Assembly (NCBI RefSeq): GCF_000282135.1
Contig: NZ_AKJW01000016.1
Location: forward strand, 80,007-144,006
From: Herbaspirillum sp. CF444
GTDB taxonomy: Bacteria; Pseudomonadota; Gammaproteobacteria; Burkholderiales; Burkholderiaceae_D
Direction of reading: 5' to 3'
DNA length: 64,000 bases
Shown here: in pieces, positions 9,264 through 17,137 of the stretch
How the letters are laid out: every line of letters begins with the position of its first letter
Numbering within the stretch: the first letter of the stretch is position 1
Program-made: the position numbers and the translations under genes
The notes under the pieces: model-generated
Seen by the model: only the letters and a program-made list of their open reading frames with translations
The model's database searches: none
Told to the model about the DNA's origin: nothing

Positions 9264-10115
9264 TTACAGCTTTTCGGTCTCGCCCGATTTAGGCTGCCAC
9301 TTCATCAGGCGCTTTTCGATCACGCCGACCGCGACGTCCAGCACCAGCGCAAAGGCCGTCAGCACCACAATGCCGGCAAACACCGTATTGATGTCGAAAC
9401 TGCCTTCCGCCTGCAAAATCAGATAACCGACGCCGCGCGCCGAGCCGAGGTACTCGCCCACCACCGCGCCGACGAAGGCCAGGCCGATGGACGTATGCAA
9501 GCTGGAAAACACCCACGACGTCGCCGACGGCAGATAGACCGTGCGCAACAGCTGGCGCGCGTTGGCGCCGAGCATGCGCGCATTGGCGAGCACCACCGGG
9601 CTGACTTCCTTTACGCCCTGATAGACGTTGAAGAACACGATGAAGAACACCAGCGTCACCGCCAGCGCGACCTTGGACCAGATGCCCAGGCCGAACCACA
9701 TCGCAAAGATCGGCGCCAGGATCACGCGCGGCATCGAATTGGCGGCCTTGACGTAAGGATCGAGGATGGCCGACGCCACCGGCGACAGCGCCAGCCAGAG
9801 ACCGATGCCCAGGCCCAGCACGGTGCCGATGCCGAAGGCCAGCACCGTTTCCGTCAGCGTGACCAGCAGGTGCGAATAAATCTCTGCCGGGAAAGTCAGC
9901 GTAAAGAAGGTGGTGTCGCCGAAGCCGACTTCCAGCGAGCCGCTGCCGACGGTGAACCATTGCCAGATGCGCACCGCGACTTTCAGCGGTTCGCCGAAGA
10001 AGAACGCGGTCTGCTCATTGCGCGTGGCGATGTGCCAGACGCCGAGCACGACGACCAGCACCAGCAGTTGCCAGAAGCGCAGATTTTTATGACTTGGTTT
10101 GAGGAGTTTCCACAT
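9264..10115 (-). CDS. ABC transporter permease, NitT/TauT (SsuC/TauC) family
   Basis: Inner-membrane permease (283 aa) of a taurine/nitrate/sulfonate-type importer with about six transmembrane segments: one near residues 14-30, several between 80 and 180, and the last near 245-270. The cytoplasmic coupling loop is visible as ANARMLGANARQLLRTVYLPSA (the EAA motif region). It lies 42 bp after the ATPase gene and close to a solute-binding protein gene, forming a complete importer. The substrate cannot be read from the sequence; the upstream CoA-transferase hints at an organic acid, but this is inference. Confidence 0.9.
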   Translation of the reverse strand: MWKLLKPSHKNLRFWQLLVLVVVLGVWHIATRNEQTAFFFGEPLKVAVRIWQWFTVGSGSLEVGFGDTTFFTLTFPAEIYSHLLVTLTETVLAFGIGTVLGLGIGLWLALSPVASAILDPYVKAANSMPRVILAPIFAMWFGLGIWSKVALAVTLVFFIVFFNVYQGVKEVSPVVLANARMLGANARQLLRTVYLPSATSWVFSSLHTSIGLAFVGAVVGEYLGSARGVGYLILQAEGSFDINTVFAGIVVLTAFALVLDVAVGVIEKRLMKWQPKSGETEKL

Positions 10116-10157
10116 GACGATTCTTTGTTCAGTTTTCTGTGTCGGCCGGCTGAGGAC

Positions 10158-10967
10158 TCAGGCCGCGGTTTTTTGTTGCTGATATCCCTTGAGCACTTCG
10201 TCGCGCAGGACCGACCAGATTTGCTGGTGCAGTTCGACAAAACGGGGATGCGTGCGAATCTCGGCGACGTCGCGCGGACGCGGCAGGTCGATCGTGAATT
10301 CGCCGATGGGATGCGTGGCCGGCCCGGCCGACAGCACCACTACGCGGTCGGACATGGCGATGGCTTCGTCGAGGTCATGCGTGATGAACAGCACGGCTTT
10401 TTTCTTGGCGTTCCACAGATCGAGCACTTCGTTTTCCATCAGCTGACGGGTCTGGATGTCGAGTGCGGAAAACGGTTCGTCCATCAGGATGATGTCCGGA
10501 TCCATGATCAGCGTTTGCGCCAGCGCCACGCGCTTGCGCATGCCGCCCGATAATTGATGTGGATAGCGGTCGCCGAAGCCTTTGAGGCCGACGCGCGCCA
10601 GCCATTGTTCGCCGAGCTCTTTCGCCTCGCGATCATCCATGCCGCGATATTGCAGGCCGGCGATGACGTTCTCCAGCGCGCTGCGCCATGGCATCAGCGC
10701 TTCGGCCTGGAACATGTAGCCGGCGCGCTTGTTGATGCCGGCCAGCTCTTCGCCGAAGATCTTGATGCTGCCCGAGGATGGTTGCAACAAGCCGGCGCCG
10801 ACATTGAGCAAAGTCGATTTGCCGCAACCGGTCGGTCCCACGACGGAGACGAACTCGCCCGGCGCGATCGCCAGCGTGGTGTTGGCGACGGCGGTGTAGC
10901 GTTGCGTGCGGTCGTCCTTGGAAACAAAGGTGCAGGTAATGTCGTCGAGAAAAAGTGCTGGCGTCAT
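10158..10967 (-). CDS. ABC transporter ATP-binding protein, NitT/TauT family
   Basis: ATPase subunit (269 aa) of the same importer. Walker A is GPTGCGKST (about residue 45), the signature is LSGGMRKRVALAQ, Walker B is IILMDEPFSALD and the switch histidine lies in LFITHDLDEAIAMSDRVVVL. The MRKR variant after LSGG and the FSALD box are typical of SsuB/TauB/NrtD-like ATPases. It is separated from the binding-protein gene by 140 bp containing two inverted repeats. Confidence 0.92.
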   Translation of the reverse strand: MTPALFLDDITCTFVSKDDRTQRYTAVANTTLAIAPGEFVSVVGPTGCGKSTLLNVGAGLLQPSSGSIKIFGEELAGINKRAGYMFQAEALMPWRSALENVIAGLQYRGMDDREAKELGEQWLARVGLKGFGDRYPHQLSGGMRKRVALAQTLIMDPDIILMDEPFSALDIQTRQLMENEVLDLWNAKKKAVLFITHDLDEAIAMSDRVVVLSAGPATHPIGEFTIDLPRPRDVAEIRTHPRFVELHQQIWSVLRDEVLKGYQQQKTAA

Positions 10968-11049
10968 AGCGAGGATTTTCCGGCCAGGCCGAATGTTGGT
11001 GCGTTGAGAGAAAGCATCAAAACAAAGATGATGGATACGATATACGGGA

Positions 11050-11084
11050 CTGCAAATTGCAGACGGGCACCCGAAGGCGCCCGT
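11050..11084 (-). repeat. two adjacent inverted repeats between binding-protein and ATPase genes
   Basis: CTGCAAATTGCAG (11050-11062) is a perfect palindrome, immediately followed by an ACGGGC/GCCCGT stem (11063-11084) with a short loop. Both lie in the 3' flank of the solute-binding protein gene inside the presumed operon. Such hairpins commonly stabilise the upstream binding-protein mRNA and lower expression of the membrane parts; there is no long T run, so full termination is unlikely. Confidence 0.55.
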
Positions 11085-11107
11085 GTGTTGTCACTGATGA
11101 AGGTCGC

Positions 11108-12145
11108 TCACTTGTACTTGGCGTTGGCCTTCTTGACGAAATCGTTGGTGTAGGTCTTGGACAAATCGATCTTCTTGTTGGCCAGGTCAGGCTCGAAGGC
11201 TTGCAGCGTCTTCAAGGCAATCGCAGGGCCGGCATCCGGGAAGACGCCATCCGGAGAAATCGCTTCGCGCACCTTCAGGAAGGCTGCAATGTACAGCGCT
11301 CGGTCACCCAGCAGATAGCTTTCCGGAACGGCTTTGATGATGTCGGAAGGACCCGCCTTCTGGATCCATTTCAGCGCGCGCACCATGGCGTTGGTCAGCG
11401 CTTGCGTGGTGTTCGGATATTTCTTGATGAAGGCTTCCGGCGCGTACAAGGTCGCTGCCGGCATCGGGCCGCCGAAGACCTCGTTGGTGTCCTTCAGCGT
11501 GCGGGTGTCGGCGATGGTCTTGATTTCACCCTTTTGTTCCAGCATGGCGATCACCGGATCCAGGTTGGCGATCGCATCGATCTGGCCGGAACGGATGGCG
11601 GACAAGGCGCCTGCCGCTGCACCGACGCCGATAAAGGACACGTCAGTCGGCTTCAGCCCGGCCTTGGCCAGAACGAAGCTGGCCATGACGCTGGTCGAGG
11701 AACCCGGCGCCGTCACGCCGATCTTCTTGCCCTTCAGGTCGGCGATGGTCTTGTAGTTCGGCATGGTCTTGTTGTTGACCGAGAACACGATTTGCGGTGC
11801 GCGGCCTTGCAAGACGAAAGCGACGATGGACTGGTTCTTTGCCTGCATGTTGATGGTGTGCTCGTAAGCGCCGGAGACCACGTCCGCGCTGCCGCCCACC
11901 ATGGCCTGCAGCGCCTTGGCGCCGCCGGCGAAGTCGGAGATTTCGACTTGCAGGCCTTCATCCTTGAAGTAACCCAGTTGCTCGGCCACGGTCAACGGCA
12001 GATAGTAAAACAGGTTCTTGCCGCCGACGGCGATGGATACCTTCGGTTTTTCCAGCGTCTGCGCGAACAGATTGCTATTGAAGGTCAGGTAGCCGGCCAG
12101 GAACAGGGCCAGGGCGATGGCGAATTGCTTCAGGTTGAACTTCAT
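11108..12145 (-). CDS. ABC transporter substrate-binding protein (NMT1/SsuA-like)
   Basis: Periplasmic binding protein (345 aa) with a signal peptide at residues 1-29 (hydrophobic FAIALALFLAGYLTFNSNLFA). The mature part has the two-lobed NMT1/THI5-like pattern: LTVAEQLGYFKDEGLQVEI, GGSADVVSGAYEHTI, LKGKKIGVTAPGSSTSVMASFVLAKAGL and DAIANLDPVIAMLE. This family serves nitrate, sulfonates, taurine, thiamine precursors and aromatic acids. A very strong RBS (AGGAGGAG) fits its need for excess over the membrane parts. The ligand is unknown. Confidence 0.9.
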   Translation of the reverse strand: MKFNLKQFAIALALFLAGYLTFNSNLFAQTLEKPKVSIAVGGKNLFYYLPLTVAEQLGYFKDEGLQVEISDFAGGAKALQAMVGGSADVVSGAYEHTINMQAKNQSIVAFVLQGRAPQIVFSVNNKTMPNYKTIADLKGKKIGVTAPGSSTSVMASFVLAKAGLKPTDVSFIGVGAAAGALSAIRSGQIDAIANLDPVIAMLEQKGEIKTIADTRTLKDTNEVFGGPMPAATLYAPEAFIKKYPNTTQALTNAMVRALKWIQKAGPSDIIKAVPESYLLGDRALYIAAFLKVREAISPDGVFPDAGPAIALKTLQAFEPDLANKKIDLSKTYTNDFVKKANAKYK

Positions 12146-12230
12146 GCGGTCTCCTCCTATGAGCGTGCTTATTTGTGCTTGCTTACGCTGACTTGTTGCT
12201 TGACTTCAGGCCGTCCTGGAATGACGGTCT

Positions 12231-13475
12231 TCAGATGACCTTGTCTTGCCGCAACTGCGTAATTTGTGCGTCATCATACCCCAGCGAACGCAAGATTTCA
12301 GCGTTATGCTCGCCGAGCCCTGGACCTATCCATTTCGTGCCGCCCGGCGTCTCCGACAATTTGGGCGTGACGGCCGGCAATTTGATCGGCGTGCCGTCGG
12401 CGAAGGCGTGTTGCTCGAACATGTTGCGCGCCAGGAATTGCGGGTCGGTCATCATGTCGCGCACCGAGTAAATCTTGCCGACCGGGACGTCCGCCGCCTG
12501 CAGGATGGCCAGCGCATCGTCGATGGTCCGGGTATCGCACCAGGCCTGAATGGCCCGGTCGATTTCTTCGGTGCGCGGCACGCGGCCGTCGTTACGCGCA
12601 AGTTGCGGATCGTCGGCCATGTCGTTGCGACCGATGGCGATCATGAGGCGTTTGAAGATGGCGTCGCCGTTGCCGGCGATGACGATGTTCTTGCCGTCGG
12701 CGGTGGTGTAGGTGTTGGACGGCACGATGCCGGGCAAGGCGCCGCCCGTGCGTTCGCGCACCACGCCGGCCTGGTCGAATTCCGGCACCAGCGACTCCAT
12801 CATGTTGAACACCGATTCGTACAACGCGACGTCGACCATCTGGCCCTGCCCTGCCACGCACAGCTCGCCGTCCTTGCCGTTCCAGCGGCCGCCGGTGACG
12901 TCGCGATGGCGCAAGGCCATCATCGCGCCGATGACGCCGTGCAAGGCGGCAATCGAGTCGCCGATGGAAATGCCGATGCGCACCGGCGGCCGATCGGGAT
13001 GGCCGGAGACATAACGAATGCCGCCCATCGATTCGCCGATGGCGCCAAAGCCCGGCAAATCCTTGAGCGGACCCGTCTGGCCATAGCCGGACAAGCGCAC
13101 CATGATGGTGGCGGGATTCAATTTTTTGAGCGCTTCGTAACCGAGGTTCCACTTTTCCAATACACCGGGACGATAGTTCTCGATGATGATGTCGGCGTCC
13201 AGCGCGAGACGGCGCGCGATGTCCTGCGCCTGAGTATCCTTCATGTTCAGCGTCAGGCTTTTCTTGTTGCGCGCCTGCACCGACCACCACAGCGAAGTGC
13301 CGTCCTTGAGCACGCGCCACTGACGCAGCGGGTCGCCGACTTCGGGCGCTTCGACCTTGATGACGTCGGCGCCGAATTCCGCCAGCATGCGCGAGCAGAA
13401 CGGGCCGGCGATCAGCGTGCCGAGTTCGAGTACCTTGATGCCGGCCAAGGGGCCGCTTGTGGGTTTCTTTTCCAT
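12231..13475 (-). CDS. CaiB/BaiF-family (class III) CoA-transferase
   Basis: A formyl-CoA transferase-like enzyme (414 aa) that moves CoA between organic acids. Visible blocks are PLAGIKVLELGTLIAGPFCSRMLAEFGADVIKVE at the N-terminus, the R-N-K-K-S-L-T-L-N segment, IIIENYRPGVLEKW and the GISIGDSIAALHGVIGAMMAL region carrying the catalytic aspartate expected for the family. The start at 13475 (MEKKPTSGPLAG) is chosen because the longer open frame runs through recR. It sits 85 bp upstream of the ABC binding protein on the same strand, so uptake plus CoA activation of one acid is an attractive guess. Confidence 0.9.
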   Translation of the reverse strand: MEKKPTSGPLAGIKVLELGTLIAGPFCSRMLAEFGADVIKVEAPEVGDPLRQWRVLKDGTSLWWSVQARNKKSLTLNMKDTQAQDIARRLALDADIIIENYRPGVLEKWNLGYEALKKLNPATIMVRLSGYGQTGPLKDLPGFGAIGESMGGIRYVSGHPDRPPVRIGISIGDSIAALHGVIGAMMALRHRDVTGGRWNGKDGELCVAGQGQMVDVALYESVFNMMESLVPEFDQAGVVRERTGGALPGIVPSNTYTTADGKNIVIAGNGDAIFKRLMIAIGRNDMADDPQLARNDGRVPRTEEIDRAIQAWCDTRTIDDALAILQAADVPVGKIYSVRDMMTDPQFLARNMFEQHAFADGTPIKLPAVTPKLSETPGGTKWIGPGLGEHNAEILRSLGYDDAQITQLRQDKVI

Positions 13476-13609
13476 ACTTTTATTGTCGGGACAGTGGCTG
13501 CGGCCAGGGTATCGACTGGAGTCGATCTCATTTGCTTCCGATGCCGGCGTGTCCCGAATCTCCTCTCCTGCTTTGTTATGTCGTGCCTTGCTTCTGCTGC
13601 ATGTTCGAA

Positions 13610-14206
13610 CTACGTTGCGCGCCGGTCCAGCATGGCGCGTGCAATGGTGCCTGCATCGACGTATTCCAGTTCGCCGCCCACCGGCACGCCGCGCGCCAGA
13701 CGGCTGACCCTGAGGCCGCGCGCCTTGAGCGTTTCGCTGATGTAGTGGGCCGTGGCTTCTCCCTCGTTGGTGAAATTGGTGGCCAGCACCACTTCCGCCA
13801 CGACGCCGTCGGTGGCGCGCGTGATCAGTTTTTCCAGATGGATGTCCTTGGGACCGATGCCGTCCAGCGGCGACAGGCGCCCCATGAGCACGAAATACAA
13901 ACCCTTGAAGGTCAGCGTCTGCTCGATCATCAGTTGATCGCCGGGCGTTTCGACCACGCACAACACGGTGGTGTCGCGCTCGCCGTCCTGGCAGGTGTCG
14001 CAGATGACTTGTTCGGTGAAGGTGTTGCACAAGGCGCAGTGGCGGATCGTTTCGGCCGCCTGGGCAAGCGCGCGGCTCAGTTGCAGGGCGCCGTCGCGAT
14101 CATGCTGCAGCAGATGGTAGGCCATGCGCTGCGCCGATTTGGGACCGATGCCTGGAAGGGTGCGCAGGGATTCCGTAAGAAGGGTAAGACTGGACGGGGT
14201 TTTCAA
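13610..14206 (-). CDS. recR: recombination protein RecR
   Basis: RecR (198 aa), partner of RecO and RecF in loading RecA at gaps. It has an N-terminal helix-hairpin-helix ([13 protein letters not shown]), a zinc finger C-A-L-C ... C-D-T-C at about residues 57-72, and a Toprim domain ([14 protein letters not shown]) with Walker-like C-terminal residues. The start is a TTG at 14206 that overlaps the stop of the preceding gene as TTGA; alignment of [26 protein letters not shown] to known RecR proteins supports it. It is the last gene of the dnaX-ybaB-yciI-like-recR cluster. Confidence 0.94.
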   Translation of the reverse strand: MKTPSSLTLLTESLRTLPGIGPKSAQRMAYHLLQHDRDGALQLSRALAQAAETIRHCALCNTFTEQVICDTCQDGERDTTVLCVVETPGDQLMIEQTLTFKGLYFVLMGRLSPLDGIGPKDIHLEKLITRATDGVVAEVVLATNFTNEGEATAHYISETLKARGLRVSRLARGVPVGGELEYVDAGTIARAMLDRRAT

Positions 14207-14505
14207 TTTCTGTCTGAGATATGCCGGAAGACGGAAAGCGCTTCGGCCGTCATGGATGGAACGAACTCGGTGATTTCATATTCTGCGACGCCGCCGATGT
14301 AGAACGGGTCGGTTTCGATGATGGCTTCGACTTCGGCGCGGTCGGTAGCGTCGGCGATGATGATGCCGCCGCTGCGCGGCACCTTGCGGCCCGACATCAG
14401 GAACACGCCGTCGGCATACTGTTCGTTCAGGAATTGCTTATGCGCAGTCAGCAGCGCGTCTATTTCGCTTGCCGACTTGGTATAGGTAATCGAGATAACG
14501 AACAT
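14203..14505 (-). CDS. YciI-like protein (YCII-related domain)
   Basis: A small ferredoxin-like-fold protein (100 aa) with the YCII pattern: [25 protein letters not shown], the F-L-M-S-G-R-K turn, [23 protein letters not shown] and YEITEFVP. Its role is unknown; related domains are proposed enzymes with a conserved His/Asp pair. ATG 14505 is preferred because GGAGG lies six bases upstream; the 11 extra residues of a longer frame have no RBS. It is wedged between ybaB and recR, and its stop overlaps the TTG start of recR, so the two are coupled. Confidence 0.82.
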   Translation of the reverse strand: MFVISITYTKSASEIDALLTAHKQFLNEQYADGVFLMSGRKVPRSGGIIIADATDRAEVEAIIETDPFYIGGVAEYEITEFVPSMTAEALSVFRHISDRN

Positions 14506-14572
14506 GATGCCTCCTTCAGAAAGCAAGCACTGCCGCATCGACAGCGCGTTGCCACATCATACCGATACGGGT

Positions 14573-14899
14573 TTAGAACGGCATCTTGAACCCTGGCGGC
14601 AACGGCATGCCGGCAGTCATGCCCGCCATTTTTTCCTGCGAGGTTGCTTCGGCCTTGCGCACTGCGTCGTTGAAGGCGGCGGCAACCAGATCTTCCAGCA
14701 TGTCCTTGTCGTCAGCCAGCAGCGAAGGATCGATAGAGACGCGCTTGACGTCATTCTTGCAGGTCATCACGACTTTGACCAGTCCTGCGCCCGACTGTCC
14801 TTCGACTTCGATCAATGCAAGCTGCTCTTGCATCTTTTTCATGTTGTCCTGCATCGCTTGAGCCTGCTTCATCAAGCCTGCCAGTTGGCCTTTCATCAT
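14573..14899 (-). CDS. ybaB: YbaB/EbfC nucleoid-associated protein
   Basis: A small DNA-binding protein (108 aa) with the long N-terminal helix [26 protein letters not shown] and the [21 protein letters not shown] beta strand region of the YbaB/EbfC family, which dimerises into tweezers that bind DNA. Its position directly behind dnaX and ahead of recR is the classical arrangement in proteobacteria. There is a good RBS (AAGGAG) before ATG 14899. Length is normal. Confidence 0.93.
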   Translation of the reverse strand: MMKGQLAGLMKQAQAMQDNMKKMQEQLALIEVEGQSGAGLVKVVMTCKNDVKRVSIDPSLLADDKDMLEDLVAAAFNDAVRKAEATSQEKMAGMTAGMPLPPGFKMPF

Positions 14900-14992
14900 G
14901 GTCGTACTCCTTGGTAACTAAGTTGATTCATCTTTCGCATGCCGTGGCGGAAATGGCACATCGGCGCCTTCCGCCTGTCCGTGTATTGTCCG

Positions 14993-17020
14993 TTACAGCG
15001 GCCGGATCGACCCCGGCACGATGGACGCGCCGAACTCGCGCATCATGACTTGCACGAAGGGATCGTTCTGCACGGTCTTTTCCGCCTCGCGTTGCCGGTC
15101 GGCACGATCGGCTTCGGCTTTGGCGTTGGCGGTGTGCGCCACCAGGCCGATTTCGGTTTCCACCCTGACGCTCTTGCCGAAACGCTCACCCAGGGCGGAC
15201 GCCAGTTTGTCGACGTTGCCGGAGGCGCGCAAGGTTTCTACCGGGATGCGCAAATGGAAACAAACGGTATTTCCGGTCAGTTCGCATCGTACCAGTTCGC
15301 TCTGTTGCGCCATCTGCTGCACCATGCCGCGCAGCGGCAAGTCGGCGGCCAGATGCGGCCAGTTGCCGTCCCAACCGAGTTCGGCAGCCACCTGCGCGGT
15401 CTGGGCCTGCATCGCGGGAGTGATCGTACTGGCGGGCGCAACCGGCGGCGCGAGGACAATGGCGTCTTCCGCGTTGTCGGCTGCAGTATAAATTGCCACT
15501 GAGGCCGCAGCGTTTACGCTGTCGGCTGAATACTGTTCAGTTTTTTTTTGAGCGTCGGCGCCGGCCGGCTCTTCATCCCAGGGGGGCGGCGTGTCGTCGG
15601 ACATGGCTGCCGGCGCAGGTGTCGGGGCAGCGACAGGAGCGGCCTGAACCGGCATCGGCGCGGAAGCAACTGCCGCAGGACGCGGCGCACTCTTGCCCGA
15701 GGCGGCACGGGCGGCTTCCAATGCGGCGGCGCGCGCCGAGTTGGCGGGACCTGCTGCCGGGACCGAGGAGGCTGGCGGACGCGAAACGGGCGCACTGGCC
15801 GTCGCCACTTGCGGCGCTGCGCTCAGGGGAGCGGCTGCGGGCGTGGACCGGGCCGGTGCGGCTGTCGGTCTCGCGACGGGCGCTGCCGGCGCACTGCCCA
15901 CGGCACCGGCCGCACCTGCGGCAACCGGACGAAACGCCAGCATGCGCAACAAGGTCATGCTGAAGCCGGCGTATTCGTCCGGAGCCAGACCCAATTCGTT
16001 GCGGCCGTGGACGGCGATCTGGTAAAACAGCTGCGCTTCTTCCGGATTGAATTGCGACGCCAGGCGCACGATGTCTTCCCGCTGCGGCACGTCTTCCGCC
16101 AGCGCAGCCGGCACCGTTTGCGCCAGAGCGATCTGATGCAGCAGCGTTGCCAGATCCTGCAAGGCAGCGTTGTACGACAAACTGCGCGTGGCCATTTCAT
16201 CGGCAACCGACAGCAAGGCGGCGCCGTCTTGCGCCGCCAGCGCGTCGAGCACGCGGATCAGATACGACTGATCGAGCGCACCGAGCATGCCCTGCACTGC
16301 TTCCAGCGTGACCTTGCCGGCGGCGTAGGCAATCGCCTGGTCGGTCAGCGACAGCGCGTCGCGCATCGAGCCGTGTGCGCCTTGTGCCAGCAGGCGCAGC
16401 GCCGGCGCTTCGAATTCGATGTTTTCCTGGCCGAGGATGTTGTCCAGGTGGCTGATGATGTGGCCCGGCGGCATTTGCTTCAGATTGAACTGCAAGCAAC
16501 GCGACAGCACGGTCACGGGAATCTTTTGCGGATCGGTCGTCGCCAGGATGAACTTGACGTGTTCGGGCGGTTCTTCCAGCGTCTTCAGCATCGAGTTGAA
16601 GGCGTGGTTGGTGAGCATGTGCACTTCGTCGATCATGTAGACCTTGAAGCGAGCGTTGGACGGCGCGTAAATCGCCTGCTCCAGCAACTGCGCCATTTCA
16701 TCGACGCCGCGGTTGGAGGCGGCATCCATTTCAATGTAGTCGACAAAGCGGCCGGCATCGATGGCAACGCAGGCCTCGCACACGCCGCAGGGCTGCGCGG
16801 TAATGCCGCCGTTGCCGTCCGGGCCCTGGCAATTGAGCGACTTGGCCAGGATGCGCGAGAGCGTGGTCTTGCCTACGCCGCGAGTACCGGTAAACAGGTA
16901 GGCATGGTGCAGCCGCTGCTGATCCAGCGCATGTGTCAGCGCCCGCACGACGTGTTCCTGCCCGACCAGCGTATCGAAGCTGCGGGGGCGGTATTTACGG
17001 GCGAGAACTTGGTAGGACAT
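14993..17020 (-). CDS. dnaX: DNA polymerase III subunits tau (and probably gamma)
   Basis: Clamp-loader ATPase (675 aa). Walker A is GTRGVGKTTLSRILAKSLNC (about residue 45), the zinc module is CGVCEACVAID, Walker B is YMIDEVHML and the sensor region is FILATTDPQKIPVTVLSRC. After the third clamp-loader domain comes a Pro/Ala-rich linker (about 375-490), then the tau-specific C-terminal domain that binds polymerase and helicase. At codons 491-494 a run of nine A makes a slippery site where either shifted frame stops at once, so a gamma-like product of about 494 residues is likely. It is the first gene of the dnaX-ybaB-recR operon. Confidence 0.96.
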   Translation of the reverse strand: MSYQVLARKYRPRSFDTLVGQEHVVRALTHALDQQRLHHAYLFTGTRGVGKTTLSRILAKSLNCQGPDGNGGITAQPCGVCEACVAIDAGRFVDYIEMDAASNRGVDEMAQLLEQAIYAPSNARFKVYMIDEVHMLTNHAFNSMLKTLEEPPEHVKFILATTDPQKIPVTVLSRCLQFNLKQMPPGHIISHLDNILGQENIEFEAPALRLLAQGAHGSMRDALSLTDQAIAYAAGKVTLEAVQGMLGALDQSYLIRVLDALAAQDGAALLSVADEMATRSLSYNAALQDLATLLHQIALAQTVPAALAEDVPQREDIVRLASQFNPEEAQLFYQIAVHGRNELGLAPDEYAGFSMTLLRMLAFRPVAAGAAGAVGSAPAAPVARPTAAPARSTPAAAPLSAAPQVATASAPVSRPPASSVPAAGPANSARAAALEAARAASGKSAPRPAAVASAPMPVQAAPVAAPTPAPAAMSDDTPPPWDEEPAGADAQKKTEQYSADSVNAAASVAIYTAADNAEDAIVLAPPVAPASTITPAMQAQTAQVAAELGWDGNWPHLAADLPLRGMVQQMAQQSELVRCELTGNTVCFHLRIPVETLRASGNVDKLASALGERFGKSVRVETEIGLVAHTANAKAEADRADRQREAEKTVQNDPFVQVMMREFGASIVPGSIRPL
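15504..15550 (-). promoter_or_regulatory. dnaX: dnaX slippery A9 run with downstream hairpin
   Basis: On the minus strand C followed by nine A (15550-15541) reads CAA AAA AAA ACT GAA in frame. Adding one A or slipping -1 gives AAC TGA, an immediate stop; losing one A gives a TAA after nine codons. Fourteen bases downstream a hairpin lies at 15526-15504 (GCCG..AGCG TAAA CGCT..CGGC). This resembles the A-run slippage known in Thermus dnaX and the frameshift signal of E. coli dnaX. Seen: run, stops and hairpin. Inferred: a gamma product. Confidence 0.7.
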
Positions 17021-17048
17021 AAACTTAGGGGGCTTAGGCGTTGGGTCA

Positions 17049-17079
17049 GACGGGCATTTTATTCTATTTCGGGCCCGTC
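17049..17079. repeat. inverted repeat upstream of dnaX
   Basis: GACGGGC (17049-17055) and GCCCGTC (17073-17079) enclose 17 AT-rich bases that contain TAGAAT on the minus strand, a possible -10 element for dnaX. It could be a hairpin at the end of the manC transcript or an operator. No long T run follows, so termination is doubtful. Confidence 0.35.
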
Positions 17080-17137
17080 TTAACCGACTATCGCGGAATT
17101 GGCTTGTCGGACCTGATAGCGTTGGGAGAGAAGCGGA

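Noticed and set aside
17049..17079. Inverted repeat behind manC as an intrinsic terminator
   Set aside because: The loop is 17 nt and no T run follows on the minus strand, so I list it only as a repeat.
15548..17083. Plus-strand frame opposite dnaX (511 codons)
   Set aside because: Antisense shadow with low-complexity Arg/Gly/His residues; no start signal.
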